From an uncultured Eubacteriales bacterium (GTDB lineage: Bacteria; Bacillota; Clostridia; Peptostreptococcales; Anaerovoracaceae), in the NCBI GenBank assembly GCA_949286985.1, contig CASEEM010000023.1, positions 1-35,255 on the forward strand: a stretch of 35,255 nt of DNA, read 5' to 3'. The translations under genes were made by a program, and so were the position numbers. Positions within the stretch are counted from its first letter, which is position 1; every line of letters begins with the position of its first letter. Positions 14,239 to 21,661 of the stretch are shown here, piece after piece. The notes beneath the pieces are model-generated. The model worked only from the letters and a program-made list of their open reading frames with translations, made no database searches and was not told where the DNA came from.

Positions 14239-15186
14239 TTAACCGAACGTGAATCCGAGATACGGGAGCAGTGCTCCTGTATCTTTTTTTATCTCTTGAA
14301 TCTCGGTGCAGAGTTCATTCTCGACTCCGTTTCCTTTCTGCGCTGCGACAAGTCCGAGAACCTCCACATTTTCATCGCCGCTCGATGCGGGCGTGAGGGC
14401 ACGGATCTCGTGAATCTCCGCAGACGGGCGGCTTGCCTTCACCATGCGGAGAAGCGCCGGAGCGAGCGCGCGAAGCAGAGACTCGGCATCTTCGCCGTCT
14501 GCCGGGAGGAATTCCGCAAGGTGAAGTACCTCGGCACCCTCCTCGAAGTCCTCGATGACGAGAAGAGCCTTGCCCTCCCATTCACAGAGTGAACGGCCGC
14601 CGAGGCTGAGGCCTTCGGCGAGGCGCAGGCTTTCTGCATTCAGGCGAAGATGGGAGCGGTTTGCGAGATAGGTCTCGCGCCGCTTGGCGTATTCCGCCGG
14701 GCTGAGTCGCCGGAGCTCGCTCGCATTCGTTATGCTGTCAATGGCTCGGCAGTCCTGCTGCAGTTCCTTCGCATAGAAATACGACAGATAGCCGAGCGGT
14801 TCATAGAAGTTCACGAGGGACGGCTCGGCCGGGGAGAGGGCGGAGAGGGCGCCTTGCTCATGAGCGAGGCGGGCGGCCTCCTTCGTGATGCGTGCGCCGC
14901 AGCCCTTGCCGCGCGCCGAGGCATCCGTCGCGATGGCGTAGCTGATGATGACGGGGATCGGCGCAGCGTCGGTCGGCGCCGTAGGGCGCACCAGTTCGCC
15001 GGTTTCGAAGCGGGTCAGGGCGGAGACGAGCTTTCCGTCCTCTTCGAGGATGAGATCCTCGAGCTTGCTGCCGAAGGTTTCGGCAAAGAAGTCGAGGAAG
15101 GCTTCATCGTCGCCGAAGACAGCCGCTCGAAGCGCGATGAAATCGCTTTTATCAGAAGGGGAGAGCGTGCGGATGGAAGTATTCAT
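14239..15186 (-). CDS. GNAT family N-acetyltransferase
   Basis: A 315-residue protein with an N-terminal GNAT domain: acetyl-CoA loop DASARGKGCGARITKEAARLA near residues 88-106, and SLVNFYEPLGY near 122-132 as the last core strand. The remaining 180 residues form a second domain without a recognisable motif; it may be a degenerate GNAT repeat or a substrate-binding lid. Many two-domain GNATs of this kind in Firmicutes have unknown substrates. The start follows GGAGGCTCCCG on the minus strand. It lies 12 bases downstream of the DUF2156 gene, so the two form an operon. Confidence 0.82.
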   Translation of the reverse strand: MNTSIRTLSPSDKSDFIALRAAVFGDDEAFLDFFAETFGSKLEDLILEEDGKLVSALTRFETGELVRPTAPTDAAPIPVIISYAIATDASARGKGCGARITKEAARLAHEQGALSALSPAEPSLVNFYEPLGYLSYFYAKELQQDCRAIDSITNASELRRLSPAEYAKRRETYLANRSHLRLNAESLRLAEGLSLGGRSLCEWEGKALLVIEDFEEGAEVLHLAEFLPADGEDAESLLRALAPALLRMVKASRPSAEIHEIRALTPASSGDENVEVLGLVAAQKGNGVENELCTEIQEIKKDTGALLPYLGFTFG

Positions 15187-15198
15187 CGGGAGCCTCCT

Positions 15199-16083
15199 TT
15201 AGATCTCCGTGGCTGTGTACTTGCGGAGCAGGACGTCAGGGTGGTAGCTCTCCTTGGCGCGGCGGAGTCCCTCGATGCCCATGTCCTCCTCGCGGTTGAC
15301 ATATTCGAGTTCCGGGATGAGGTCCCGCATCATGCGGATGAATTCGCGGTTGATCATCGGGTAAGCACCCTTGACGTGCGGGAGCGCTTTCTCGAAGTGG
15401 ACGTCCAGCGTGATCTCGTCGAGGCGCGTGGCGGCAGTGAAGGCGACCGGTTCGCCGAGCTGGTAGAGCAGCCCGCCGTAGAAGCCGAGGTCGTCGTAAT
15501 GGGTGAACATCTCGCGAATGGCCTTAGATTCGGCGGCGAGGGTCGGGTCGTGCTTCTCTTCATAGAAGGTGCGGATAAAATTCCGCGCTTCGTCGGTGTT
15601 GTCCTTCGTGACGCGCCGGAACTCCCAGTCGCCGCCGCGTTCGAATTGATTGATGTGATTGCGCTTGGAGGCGAGCTTGCGGCCGGCGAGGTCGGCGAGC
15701 TTGTCTACGGTGTAGATGTAGTCCGCGTCCTCGCGGTTTTCCTCGATGGTGAAGCGTCCTTCATAATGCGGAAGGAATTCCTCGAGGGTACGCTCGGTGA
15801 GGCCGCGCATGACGAGTTTGTGACCGCGTGCGTGGGCGTTCTCGAGGAGGGCTTCGACGGCGGGACGGATATCGCCGCCGCCTTTCGGGTAGGCGTAGAG
15901 ATCCTCGAAGAGCGGCATGAAGAGGAGCATGCGCTCATCCAGGAAAGCAATTTCCGGTTTATATTCTTCGCGCCAGAGGAAGAGGTTGGCGAAGCTGTAA
16001 TCGGCGCCATGACAGCCGCTCGCGCAGATGATGCTCGAGATGCGATCCTTGTCCTCGAGGCGGAGAGGTTTAAAATCGATCAT
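15199..16083 (-). CDS. DUF2156 domain protein (phosphatidylglycerol lysyltransferase C-terminal-like)
   Basis: A 294-residue soluble protein of the DUF2156 family, which has two tandem GNAT-like folds related to the catalytic domain of MprF-type aminoacyl-phosphatidylglycerol synthases and to FemX-like transferases. The characteristic features are YSFANLFLWR near residue 29, LASKRNHINQFER near 140, and the C-terminal INREFIRMMRD...EYVNREEDMGIEGLRRAKESYHP stretch (shown in part). There is no membrane part, so it is not a full MprF. Aminoacyl transfer to a lipid or other acceptor is possible but not shown. The start follows GGAGG. It is first in a two-gene operon with the GNAT gene. Confidence 0.85.
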   Translation of the reverse strand: MIDFKPLRLEDKDRISSIICASGCHGADYSFANLFLWREEYKPEIAFLDERMLLFMPLFEDLYAYPKGGGDIRPAVEALLENAHARGHKLVMRGLTERTLEEFLPHYEGRFTIEENREDADYIYTVDKLADLAGRKLASKRNHINQFERGGDWEFRRVTKDNTDEARNFIRTFYEEKHDPTLAAESKAIREMFTHYDDLGFYGGLLYQLGEPVAFTAATRLDEITLDVHFEKALPHVKGAYPMINREFIRMMRDLIPELEYVNREEDMGIEGLRRAKESYHPDVLLRKYTATEI

Positions 16084-16126
16084 AGAGACCTCCGTGGTTC
16101 GTGTTTTAGTTTGTTGATGCAGGTAT

Positions 16127-16153
16127 ATTATAACTCATAGGAGGAAATTGCAA
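16127..16153 (-). promoter_or_regulatory. Probable promoter of the DUF2156-GNAT operon
   Basis: On the minus strand a consensus TATAAT (16132-16127) lies 44 bases before the start codon. The best -35 is TTGCAA (16153-16148) with a short 15-base spacer. Confidence 0.5.
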
Positions 16154-16193
16154 AAGAATTCATAGCAATTTGGTAGGAATTTGCGCTGCAGTA

Positions 16194-16222
16194 TTGATTT
16201 TCTCTGCCCGCGGTGGTACATT
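16194..16222 (+). promoter_or_regulatory. Promoter of the DUF1858 gene
   Basis: TTGATT (16194-16199), a 17-base spacer and TACATT (16217-16222), about 67 bases upstream of the start codon. Confidence 0.6.
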
Positions 16223-16288
16223 ATCTCATATGTAAAGAAAACAATATCACGCTTTAAGGATAAGAGTGAAAGAAGGGAAGGAGATCCA

Positions 16289-16486
16289 ATGGCTATTACG
16301 AAAGAAATGATTATCGGTGACGTTATCAGCGAGCATCCGGAGCTCGTCCAGACGTTCTTCCAGAACGGCATGATGTGCATCGGCTGCCCGGCTTCGCAGG
16401 GTGAGTCCATCGAGGAGGCTTCGGTCGTTCACGGACTCGATGCCGATCAGCTCGTTGCAGCACTGAACGAGGCACTCGGCGCATAA
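16289..16486 (+). CDS. DUF1858 domain protein (hybrid-cluster-protein-associated redox disulfide family)
   Basis: A 65-residue single-domain protein. It has the family pattern: N-terminal TKEMIIGDVISEHPEL, then FFQNGMMCIGCP with the CxxC pair Cys30/Cys33, and a C-terminal helix DADQLVAALNEAL. Related domains occur next to hybrid cluster proteins and in YtfE/ScdA-like iron-sulfur repair proteins, and are thought to be redox-active. GGAAGGAG precedes ATG 16289; upstream in-frame starts would run through the promoter. It is flanked by its own promoter and terminator, so it is monocistronic. Confidence 0.9.
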   Translation: MAITKEMIIGDVISEHPELVQTFFQNGMMCIGCPASQGESIEEASVVHGLDADQLVAALNEALGA

Positions 16487-16519
16487 GTCGCGCGAAGCGT
16501 ATCAAGTGGATAGAGAGCA

Positions 16520-16549
16520 GGTCGGCACCGCAGGGTGTCGGCCTTTTTC
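16520..16549 (+). terminator. Terminator of the DUF1858 gene
   Basis: A ten-base stem GGTCGGCACC/GGTGTCGGCC (with G-T pairs) and a four-base loop, followed by TTTTTCTTT. Confidence 0.88.
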
Positions 16550-16564
16550 TTTGAGCGTGCGTAT

Positions 16565-16593
16565 AAAAAAATCGCAGAGAGACTCTGCGATTT
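16565..16593 (-). terminator. Terminator of the NusG-II/Gx-transporter operon
   Basis: A perfect 11-base stem AAATCGCAGAG/CTCTGCGATTT with loop AGA. On the minus strand it runs into seven T, immediately after the Gx-transporter stop. Confidence 0.9.
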
Positions 16594-16597
16594 GCTC

Positions 16598-17116
16598 TTA
16601 ACGAACTTCAGGGAGCCTTGCGGCAATGAGCTGCGCAGCCACGCCGATGGCGAGTCCCGAGAGCGTGCCCGAGAGGAGCAGCACCGGGAGATAATAGACG
16701 ATGCGGAGATCCGCGATGAGGAGCGCCGCAACGAGGACCTGTCCGATGTTGTGGAGGACGCCGCCCGCCATGCTGACGCCGGCCATGGAGAAGAGGTCTG
16801 TCTTCTTCAGGAGCATCATGCCGAGAAGGCTGAGCGTTGCGCCCGCGAGGGAGTAGAGCATGCCGAAGACGCCCGAGAAGAGGAGTCCGGCGAAGAAGAT
16901 GCGGACGCCGTTCACGGCAGCGGCATGCTTGGCGGACAGCTTGTAGAGCGCCAGGACGGTGACCAGGTTGGCGACGCCCAGTTTGATGCCCGGAATGCCC
17001 GGCGTATATGGTATAATGGCTTCAACGTACGAGAAAATCAGAGCGAGCGCCGCGAGGAGCGCGATGGTCGTGATCTCCTGCGCGGAGCGGCGCTTTTTAA
17101 CCGGAGACGGAGTCAT
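16598..17116 (-). CDS. Gx transporter family membrane protein (annotated elsewhere as heptaprenyl diphosphate synthase component I; EetB-like)
   Basis: A 172-residue protein with about five membrane segments, of the Gx transporter family that is related to ECF-transporter S components. The diagnostic N-terminal stretch is AALALIFSYVEAIIPYTPGI, then PGIKLGVANLVTVLALY, with later Gly-rich helices FAGLLFSGVFGMLYSLAGA and GVLHNIGQV. GGAGGGAGGTGAATCGT before ATG 17116 fixes the start. The gene overlaps the 3' end of the NusG-II gene by 20 bases, so translation is coupled. Together with the NusG-II protein and the divergent ApbE it matches the EetA/EetB/FmnB-type set of flavin-based extracytosolic electron transfer in Listeria and other Firmicutes. 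Its exact role is not established; moving a flavin or quinone precursor is inference. Confidence 0.82.
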   Translation of the reverse strand: MTPSPVKKRRSAQEITTIALLAALALIFSYVEAIIPYTPGIPGIKLGVANLVTVLALYKLSAKHAAAVNGVRIFFAGLLFSGVFGMLYSLAGATLSLLGMMLLKKTDLFSMAGVSMAGGVLHNIGQVLVAALLIADLRIVYYLPVLLLSGTLSGLAIGVAAQLIAARLPEVR

Positions 17117-17480
17117 ACGATTCACCTCCCTCCGAGCTGATGATGCTGACGATGACGCGGTTCGGCAGGCAGATGATGGATTCACCGCCGCGCGAGATGG
17201 CCGCGTGGTTGACGCAGACCTGATTCTTGCAGGTCGACGATTCCATGGTGACCTCGCCGCCCTCGATGCGGATGATATTCTTCTTGCCCTCGTCCTGCTC
17301 GACCGTGACCGTGCGGTCCTCCGCAAGCGAATAGGTAGCATAGAGCTTACCCGCCACCTTGATCTCGATGCGTTCGCCCGAGCTCCCCGTCCGGTAGACG
17401 AAGAACATCAGGCTGACCGACAGCGCCATCAAGAGGATGAACAGCACGACATCGGATTTCTTGAAAAAGCCTTTGAACAA
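17097..17480 (-). CDS. NusG domain II-containing extracytosolic protein (EetA-like)
   Basis: A 127-residue protein with one N-terminal membrane anchor (about residues 9-29), so the rest lies outside the membrane. The NusG-II hallmark is visible at about 82-112: STCKNQVCVNHAAISRGGES followed by IICLPNRVIVSI, with three conserved cysteines. It is unrelated in role to transcription factor NusG. The only start with a good ribosome site (AAGGAGG) is TTG at 17480; no ATG is available. It is the first gene of the pair with the Gx transporter and diverges from apbE with only 48 bases between, so the two promoters must overlap or extend into the coding regions. Confidence 0.82.
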   Translation of the reverse strand: MFKGFFKKSDVVLFILLMALSVSLMFFVYRTGSSGERIEIKVAGKLYATYSLAEDRTVTVEQDEGKKNIIRIEGGEVTMESSTCKNQVCVNHAAISRGGESIICLPNRVIVSIISSEGGESYDSVSG

Positions 17481-17528
17481 TGATGGAGCCTCCTTGGTTC
17501 CGTAAGTATTCCAGAAAGGAGAACGACC

Positions 17529-18620
17529 TTGCGCCCTTCCGATATTTCGACACGAAGCACTGACTGCTGCAGCCGCAGATCTTCCCGCGCTCGCGGCAAA
17601 AGGCTGCGCCTGCTTTCGGCAGCGCTGATCATCATGCTCACCATTATAACACAGACCGGCTGTTCAAGCAGTCAAGAAGTCGAGCCGGTCTCGAAGGAGG
17701 GCTTCTACCTCGATACCGTCTGCACGATTTCCGTCTATGAGCAGGACGGCGCCCTCGACCGCGAGAAGGCCGAGACAACCATCGACAAGGCGTATGAACG
17801 CTGCCGCGAGCTGGAGAAAGCTCTCTCCCGCACGATTCCATCGAGCGATGTCAGCCGCATCAATGCGGCCGGCGGCGCCTGGACGGAGGTCGGAGACGAT
17901 GCACTCGCGGTCATCAAGGCCGGCATTCATTACGGCGAGATTTCGGACGGCGCCTTCGATATCACCATCGGGCCGGTCAGCTCGCTCTGGGATTTCGAAG
18001 CGCAGGACCCGGTCGTTCCGGCAGCATCGGATATCGAAGAAGCGCTGACGCATGTGGATTATCGTCAGATCCAGATTGACGGGAGCCGCGTCCGCCTGAC
18101 CGATCCGGAGGCGGCCCTCGATCTCGGAGGCATTGCAAAGGGATATATCGCCGATGAACTGGCGGACCTTCTCGAGGAGGAGGGCGTCACCTCGGCTGTC
18201 GTCAACCTCGGCGGCAATATCGTCACCATCGGCGCCAAGCCGGACGGCACGCCGTTCCGCATCGGCATCGAGCGTCCGTTCACTGACCGTTCGGAGATCG
18301 TCGGCTCGACCGCCCTCGAGAACGAGACCATCGTCACCTCCGGCATTTATGAACGCCAATTCGAGAAGGACGGCAAGCTGTATCACCACGTCCTCGATTC
18401 GGAGACGGGATATCCGGCAGATACCGATCTCGAAGCCGTCAGCCTCGTCGCCGCCCGCGGCCGTTCGATGGACATCGACGCAATGAGTACCATCACCCTC
18501 ATGAAGGGCAAGGAGGCCGGCAAGGCCTTCATCGAGGCGCAGGACGGCATTGAAGCGGTCTTCATCGATGATGAGGATCGGACGACGATGACGGACGATA
18601 TGGATTACGAGGCGCAATAA
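17529..18620 (+). CDS. apbE: FAD:protein FMN transferase, lipoprotein (ApbE/FmnB-like)
   Basis: A 363-residue enzyme that links FMN from FAD to Thr or Ser of extracytosolic flavoproteins. The N-terminus is Arg-rich, then a hydrophobic core and the lipobox TQTGC with lipidated Cys45, so it is anchored outside the membrane. Family motifs follow: DTVCTISVYEQD, SDGAFDITIGPVSSLWDF (near 138-155), LDLGGIAKGYIADEL (near 198-212), HHVLDSETGYPAD near 282-294, and MDIDAMSTITLMKG with Mg-binding Asp/Thr residues. AGAAAGGA precedes TTG 17529. An internal ATG at residue 36 would leave no usable signal peptide, so I prefer the TTG. The target flavoprotein is not in this window. The neighbouring NusG-II and Gx genes place it in an electron-transfer context. 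Confidence 0.92.
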   Translation: MRPSDISTRSTDCCSRRSSRARGKRLRLLSAALIIMLTIITQTGCSSSQEVEPVSKEGFYLDTVCTISVYEQDGALDREKAETTIDKAYERCRELEKALSRTIPSSDVSRINAAGGAWTEVGDDALAVIKAGIHYGEISDGAFDITIGPVSSLWDFEAQDPVVPAASDIEEALTHVDYRQIQIDGSRVRLTDPEAALDLGGIAKGYIADELADLLEEEGVTSAVVNLGGNIVTIGAKPDGTPFRIGIERPFTDRSEIVGSTALENETIVTSGIYERQFEKDGKLYHHVLDSETGYPADTDLEAVSLVAARGRSMDIDAMSTITLMKGKEAGKAFIEAQDGIEAVFIDDEDRTTMTDDMDYEAQ

Positions 18621-18665
18621 ATCAGCATCAGCATAAGAACAGCATCATCGAAAGGAGGCACTCGT

Positions 18666-19139
18666 ATGGAAGAGAACATGAAGCAGGAAGTCATTCTGAT
18701 GGGCCCGGAAGAGGCGGACGATTTCTGGGAGCTGCGGCGAGGCCTCTATGAGGCTGTTCAGCCGGATTTGACCGAGGAGGATTATAAGCTGCTGGAGGCT
18801 GCGACGAGAGAATATTATCTCGCGCATATCAACGAGGACTTCTATTCCTGGGGCATTTATCAGGGCAACGAGATCGTCGCCGCCGGTGCGCTGACCGTCT
18901 TCGAGCGCCTGCCGAAGCCGGAGGATCTTCGCGGACGCGAAGGCTATGTCGTTAATATCTACACGAAGCCGGATTGGAGAAAGCACGGCTTCGCGGGGCA
19001 GATTGTCGATCACATCATCGAGTTCAGCCGCGACAACGGATTCAAGCGTCTCTGGCTGTATGCCACGGACCAGGGGCGGCCGGTCTATATCCCGCGTGGT
19101 TTCGAGCCGAAGGGCGATGAGATGGAGCTGCTGCTGTAG
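18666..19139 (+). CDS. GNAT family N-acetyltransferase
   Basis: A 157-residue single GNAT domain. The core is visible in order: SWGIYQGNEIVAAGALTVFE (strands 2-3), GYVVNIYTKPDWRKHGFAGQ (strand 4 and the acetyl-CoA loop RKHGFA, residues about 95-114), helix IVDHIIEFSRDNGFK, and RLWLYATDQGRPVYIPRGFEP (shown in part) as the C-terminal strands. Substrate unknown. GAAAGGAGG precedes ATG 18666. It lies 45 bases after apbE without a terminator, so the two may be co-transcribed. A strong terminator follows. Confidence 0.88.
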   Translation: MEENMKQEVILMGPEEADDFWELRRGLYEAVQPDLTEEDYKLLEAATREYYLAHINEDFYSWGIYQGNEIVAAGALTVFERLPKPEDLRGREGYVVNIYTKPDWRKHGFAGQIVDHIIEFSRDNGFKRLWLYATDQGRPVYIPRGFEPKGDEMELLL

Positions 19140-19200
19140 CCGGAGAAGGAGGGTCGATAGGATGGAGACCGAAGCTCCAAGTGATTTGTTCAGTAATTAA

Positions 19201-19233
19201 AAGCGGACCGCTGACATTGTCAGCGGTCCTTTT
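19201..19233. terminator. Terminator between convergent GNAT and pyridoxamine kinase genes
   Basis: Perfect 11-base stem GGACCGCTGAC/GTCAGCGGTCC (19205-19215 and 19219-19229) with loop ATT, then TTTT on the plus strand. On the minus strand it is followed by GCTTTTAATT, so it probably works in both directions. Confidence 0.88.
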
Positions 19234-19263
19234 CCATAGATCCAAATAGGATGATGATACGAA

Positions 19264-20097
19264 CTACGCACGAACGGCCTGCGCCAGATCCCCGAGCAGC
19301 GGCTCGAACTTGACACCGTACCAGTGATCCTTGTCGTCCATCGTGTTCTTTATGCAGGCCAGCGTGTAATCGCCGGAGATCTTCGCCGACTCATACAGGC
19401 TCTTGCCGGCCATATAAGCACCGACGAAGGCCGAAGCGCAGACGTCGCCCGTGCCGTGGCAGCTGTGCGGGAGCAGCTCGTGACGATAATACGTCGTCTC
19501 CGTGCCGTCCGAGCAGAGAATGCCCGTCGTCTCCGCATCGTAGCTGACGCCGGTCAGGACGACCTTCTTCGCACCGAGCTCGTGCAGGCGAGCGACCAGC
19601 TCGTTGATATAAGTCTCATCGTACGTCTCGCGATAATCCATGCCCGTGAGGAAGGCGGCCTCCGTGATGTTCGGCATCGTGATGTCCGCCATCGCAACCA
19701 GGCGTTTCATCGCCTCGACGTATTCCATATCGAACGCCGGATACAGCTTGCCGCCGTCCGCCATCGCCGGGTCGACGATCTTGACACCGTCCTCCGTCAT
19801 CAGGTTGTTCATGATGTCGATGACATAATCGATCTGCTCTGTGCTGCCGAGATAACCTGTATAAACGGCGGAGAAGTCGATGCCCTCCTTGCCCCAGTGC
19901 GCGGCAATCTTCGGGATGTCCTCCGAGAGGTCACGAACCGTGAAGTCCGTGAATCCCATCGTGTGCGTCGAAAGAACGGCGCTCGGAATGATAGCCGTCT
20001 CGTGACCGCAGGCCGAGAGAATCGGCAGCGCGACCGTCAGCGAGCACTGACCGACGCAGGAAATATCTTGAATCGTGAGAATACGCTTGTAATCCAT
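19264..20097 (-). CDS. Pyridoxamine/pyridoxal kinase
   Basis: A 277-residue ribokinase-fold enzyme that phosphorylates vitamin B6 forms to feed PLP salvage. Diagnostic segments are the N-terminal ILTIQDISCVGQCSLT, LSTHTMGFTDFT near residues 43-54, VDPAMADGGKLYPAFD near 108-123, TMPNITEAAFLTG near 140-152, and the catalytic anion-hole motif CHGTGD near 212-217 with the general-base Asp. Length is usual for PdxY/PdxK-type kinases. AAAAAAAGGAGATG lies before ATG 20097. It diverges from a PLP-binding MocR/PdxR-type regulator across 112 bases, the classical arrangement for autoregulated vitamin B6 genes. Confidence 0.92.
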   Translation of the reverse strand: MDYKRILTIQDISCVGQCSLTVALPILSACGHETAIIPSAVLSTHTMGFTDFTVRDLSEDIPKIAAHWGKEGIDFSAVYTGYLGSTEQIDYVIDIMNNLMTEDGVKIVDPAMADGGKLYPAFDMEYVEAMKRLVAMADITMPNITEAAFLTGMDYRETYDETYINELVARLHELGAKKVVLTGVSYDAETTGILCSDGTETTYYRHELLPHSCHGTGDVCASAFVGAYMAGKSLYESAKISGDYTLACIKNTMDDKDHWYGVKFEPLLGDLAQAVRA

Positions 20098-20138
20098 AAC
20101 TAATCATCTCCTTTTTTTATTGACCTCATGTAGGATAG

Positions 20139-20179
20139 CACAATTTTGTCTTTCTCTAAATACGCAATTTGTGTATAAT
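20139..20179. promoter_or_regulatory. Divergent promoter/operator region, pyridoxamine kinase and MocR-type regulator
   Basis: A consensus TATAAT (20174-20179) serves the rightward regulator, with a weak -35 at 20151. A weak leftward pair (TTTAGA 20160-20155, TATCCT 20137-20132, 17 apart) could serve the kinase. Imperfect direct repeats CAATTTTGT (20141) and CAATTTGTG (20165) lie 24 bases apart over both promoters and are candidate regulator sites, since MocR/PdxR proteins often bind direct repeats. Confidence 0.5.
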
Positions 20180-20209
20180 CAAAGAGCACAGAGAAGGGAG
20201 AACAGCCAA

Positions 20210-21649
20210 ATGGATGAACTGATTTTGCAATTTGATGACAGTTTGAAACAAAATCTATATATACAGATTTATAACCAGCTCAAGGACAGCATTCTCGCCG
20301 GCGAGCTGCCGCCGGGAACGAAGCTGCCGTCCCTCCGCAACCTCTCGAAGAAAAACCGCGTCAGTATGACGACGGTGGAGGCGGCTTACAACCAGCTCCT
20401 CGTCGAGGGGTATATCGTCAGCCGTCCGAAGTCGGGCTATTATGTCAGCGACAGCATCGGCTCGGCCGTCGGCCATGCCAAGGAGGAGAGCGCGAAGACG
20501 CTCGAGGAGCTCCTCCCGCCGGAGAGCTCCAAGACGCCGAAGGAGCGCGAACTGATCTACGATGAAGCGAACTTCGAATTCTCGAAGTGGAAGAAGTGCA
20601 TGAACAAGGTCTTCAATGAATATGCTTATGCGCTTCAGACGGAGGCGGATGTGCAGGGCGAGGAGGTCCTTCGCTATGAGATCGCGCGCTACCTCTTCGC
20701 GAGCCGCGGCGTCCGCTGCACGCCGGAGCAGGTCGTCATCGGCGCCGGCTCCCAGCAGTTGACCGCCCACCTCATCCGCATCATGAGAGAGATCGGCATC
20801 ACGAATGCCGCGGCGGAGATGCCGGGCTATGCCCCGGTCCGCGCGATGTTCAAGGACGAGGGCTTCTCGCTGGCCAACATCCCGGTCCGCGGCAACGGCA
20901 TCGCGATCGAGAAGCTCCCGGTCAACCTCCGGAGCGTCGTCTACGTCAGCCCGTCGAATCAATATCCGAGCGGCGCTGTCATGCCGGTCGGCCGCCGCTA
21001 TGAGCTCCTGCAGTGGGCAGAGGAGAATGACAGCTACATCTTTGAAGACGATTATGACAGTGAGCTCCGCTATTTCGGCAAGCCGGTTCCGGCGCTCCAG
21101 GGGCTCGATACGAACGGCCATGTGATCTATCTCGGATCCTTCTCGGCGACCCTGTTCGCTTCGATCAAGATCAGTTACATGGTTCTGCCGGAGGAGCTGG
21201 TCGAGGTCTTCGATCGCATCAAGGACCGTTACAGCCAGACCTGCTCCAAGGCGGAGCAGATCTGCCTGGCGCTCTATATGGAAGAGGGATATTACCATCG
21301 CCATATCAAGAAGTGCCGCCGCCTCAATGCGGAGAAGCTGGAGACGGCGCTCGCCGAGGTGAAGAAGAACGGCGAGGGACTCGTCACGGCGGAGAATTCT
21401 CGTTCGGGTCTCGCCCTGATGCTGCGCTGCCGCACGGTTTTCTCGGCGGAGGATCTTTGCGAGATCGCCAACCGCGTCGGTCTCAAGATGAGCCCGGTCG
21501 AGGACCTCTGCACGGAAGAGGAGCAGGTACTCAATTTCTATTATTACCGTGTATCGAAGCCGCTCCTTCAGATCCTCATCAAGATGTTCGTCGGCAATGT
21601 GAAGAAGTTCACGGCGCAGGCGATGAAGCAGGCGGAGACAAGGAAGTAA
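20210..21649 (+). CDS. MocR/PdxR-type GntR-family regulator with aminotransferase-like domain
   Basis: A 479-residue transcription factor. Residues about 8-78 form a GntR winged helix: YIQIYNQLKDSILAGELPPG, KLPSLRNLSKKNRVSMTTVE, then YNQLLVEGYIVSRPKSGYYV. Residues about 110-479 form a fold-type I aminotransferase-like domain with VIGAGSQQLTAHLIR, YVSPSNQYPSGAVMP, IFEDDYDSELRY and the PLP lysine Lys320 in FASIKISYMVLP. PdxR members sense PLP and switch vitamin B6 genes; the divergent pyridoxamine kinase makes that the likely role. ATG 20210 follows GAAGGGAG. The SurE-fusion gene starts 12 bases downstream, so it may share the transcript. Confidence 0.9.
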   Translation: MDELILQFDDSLKQNLYIQIYNQLKDSILAGELPPGTKLPSLRNLSKKNRVSMTTVEAAYNQLLVEGYIVSRPKSGYYVSDSIGSAVGHAKEESAKTLEELLPPESSKTPKERELIYDEANFEFSKWKKCMNKVFNEYAYALQTEADVQGEEVLRYEIARYLFASRGVRCTPEQVVIGAGSQQLTAHLIRIMREIGITNAAAEMPGYAPVRAMFKDEGFSLANIPVRGNGIAIEKLPVNLRSVVYVSPSNQYPSGAVMPVGRRYELLQWAEENDSYIFEDDYDSELRYFGKPVPALQGLDTNGHVIYLGSFSATLFASIKISYMVLPEELVEVFDRIKDRYSQTCSKAEQICLALYMEEGYYHRHIKKCRRLNAEKLETALAEVKKNGEGLVTAENSRSGLALMLRCRTVFSAEDLCEIANRVGLKMSPVEDLCTEEEQVLNFYYYRVSKPLLQILIKMFVGNVKKFTAQAMKQAETRK

Positions 21650-21661
21650 GGAGGACAAGAG

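Noticed and set aside
14650..16140. A 496-codon plus-strand frame opposite the GNAT and DUF2156 genes
   Set aside because: Shadow of two well-supported minus-strand genes that have strong ribosome sites and a shared terminator.
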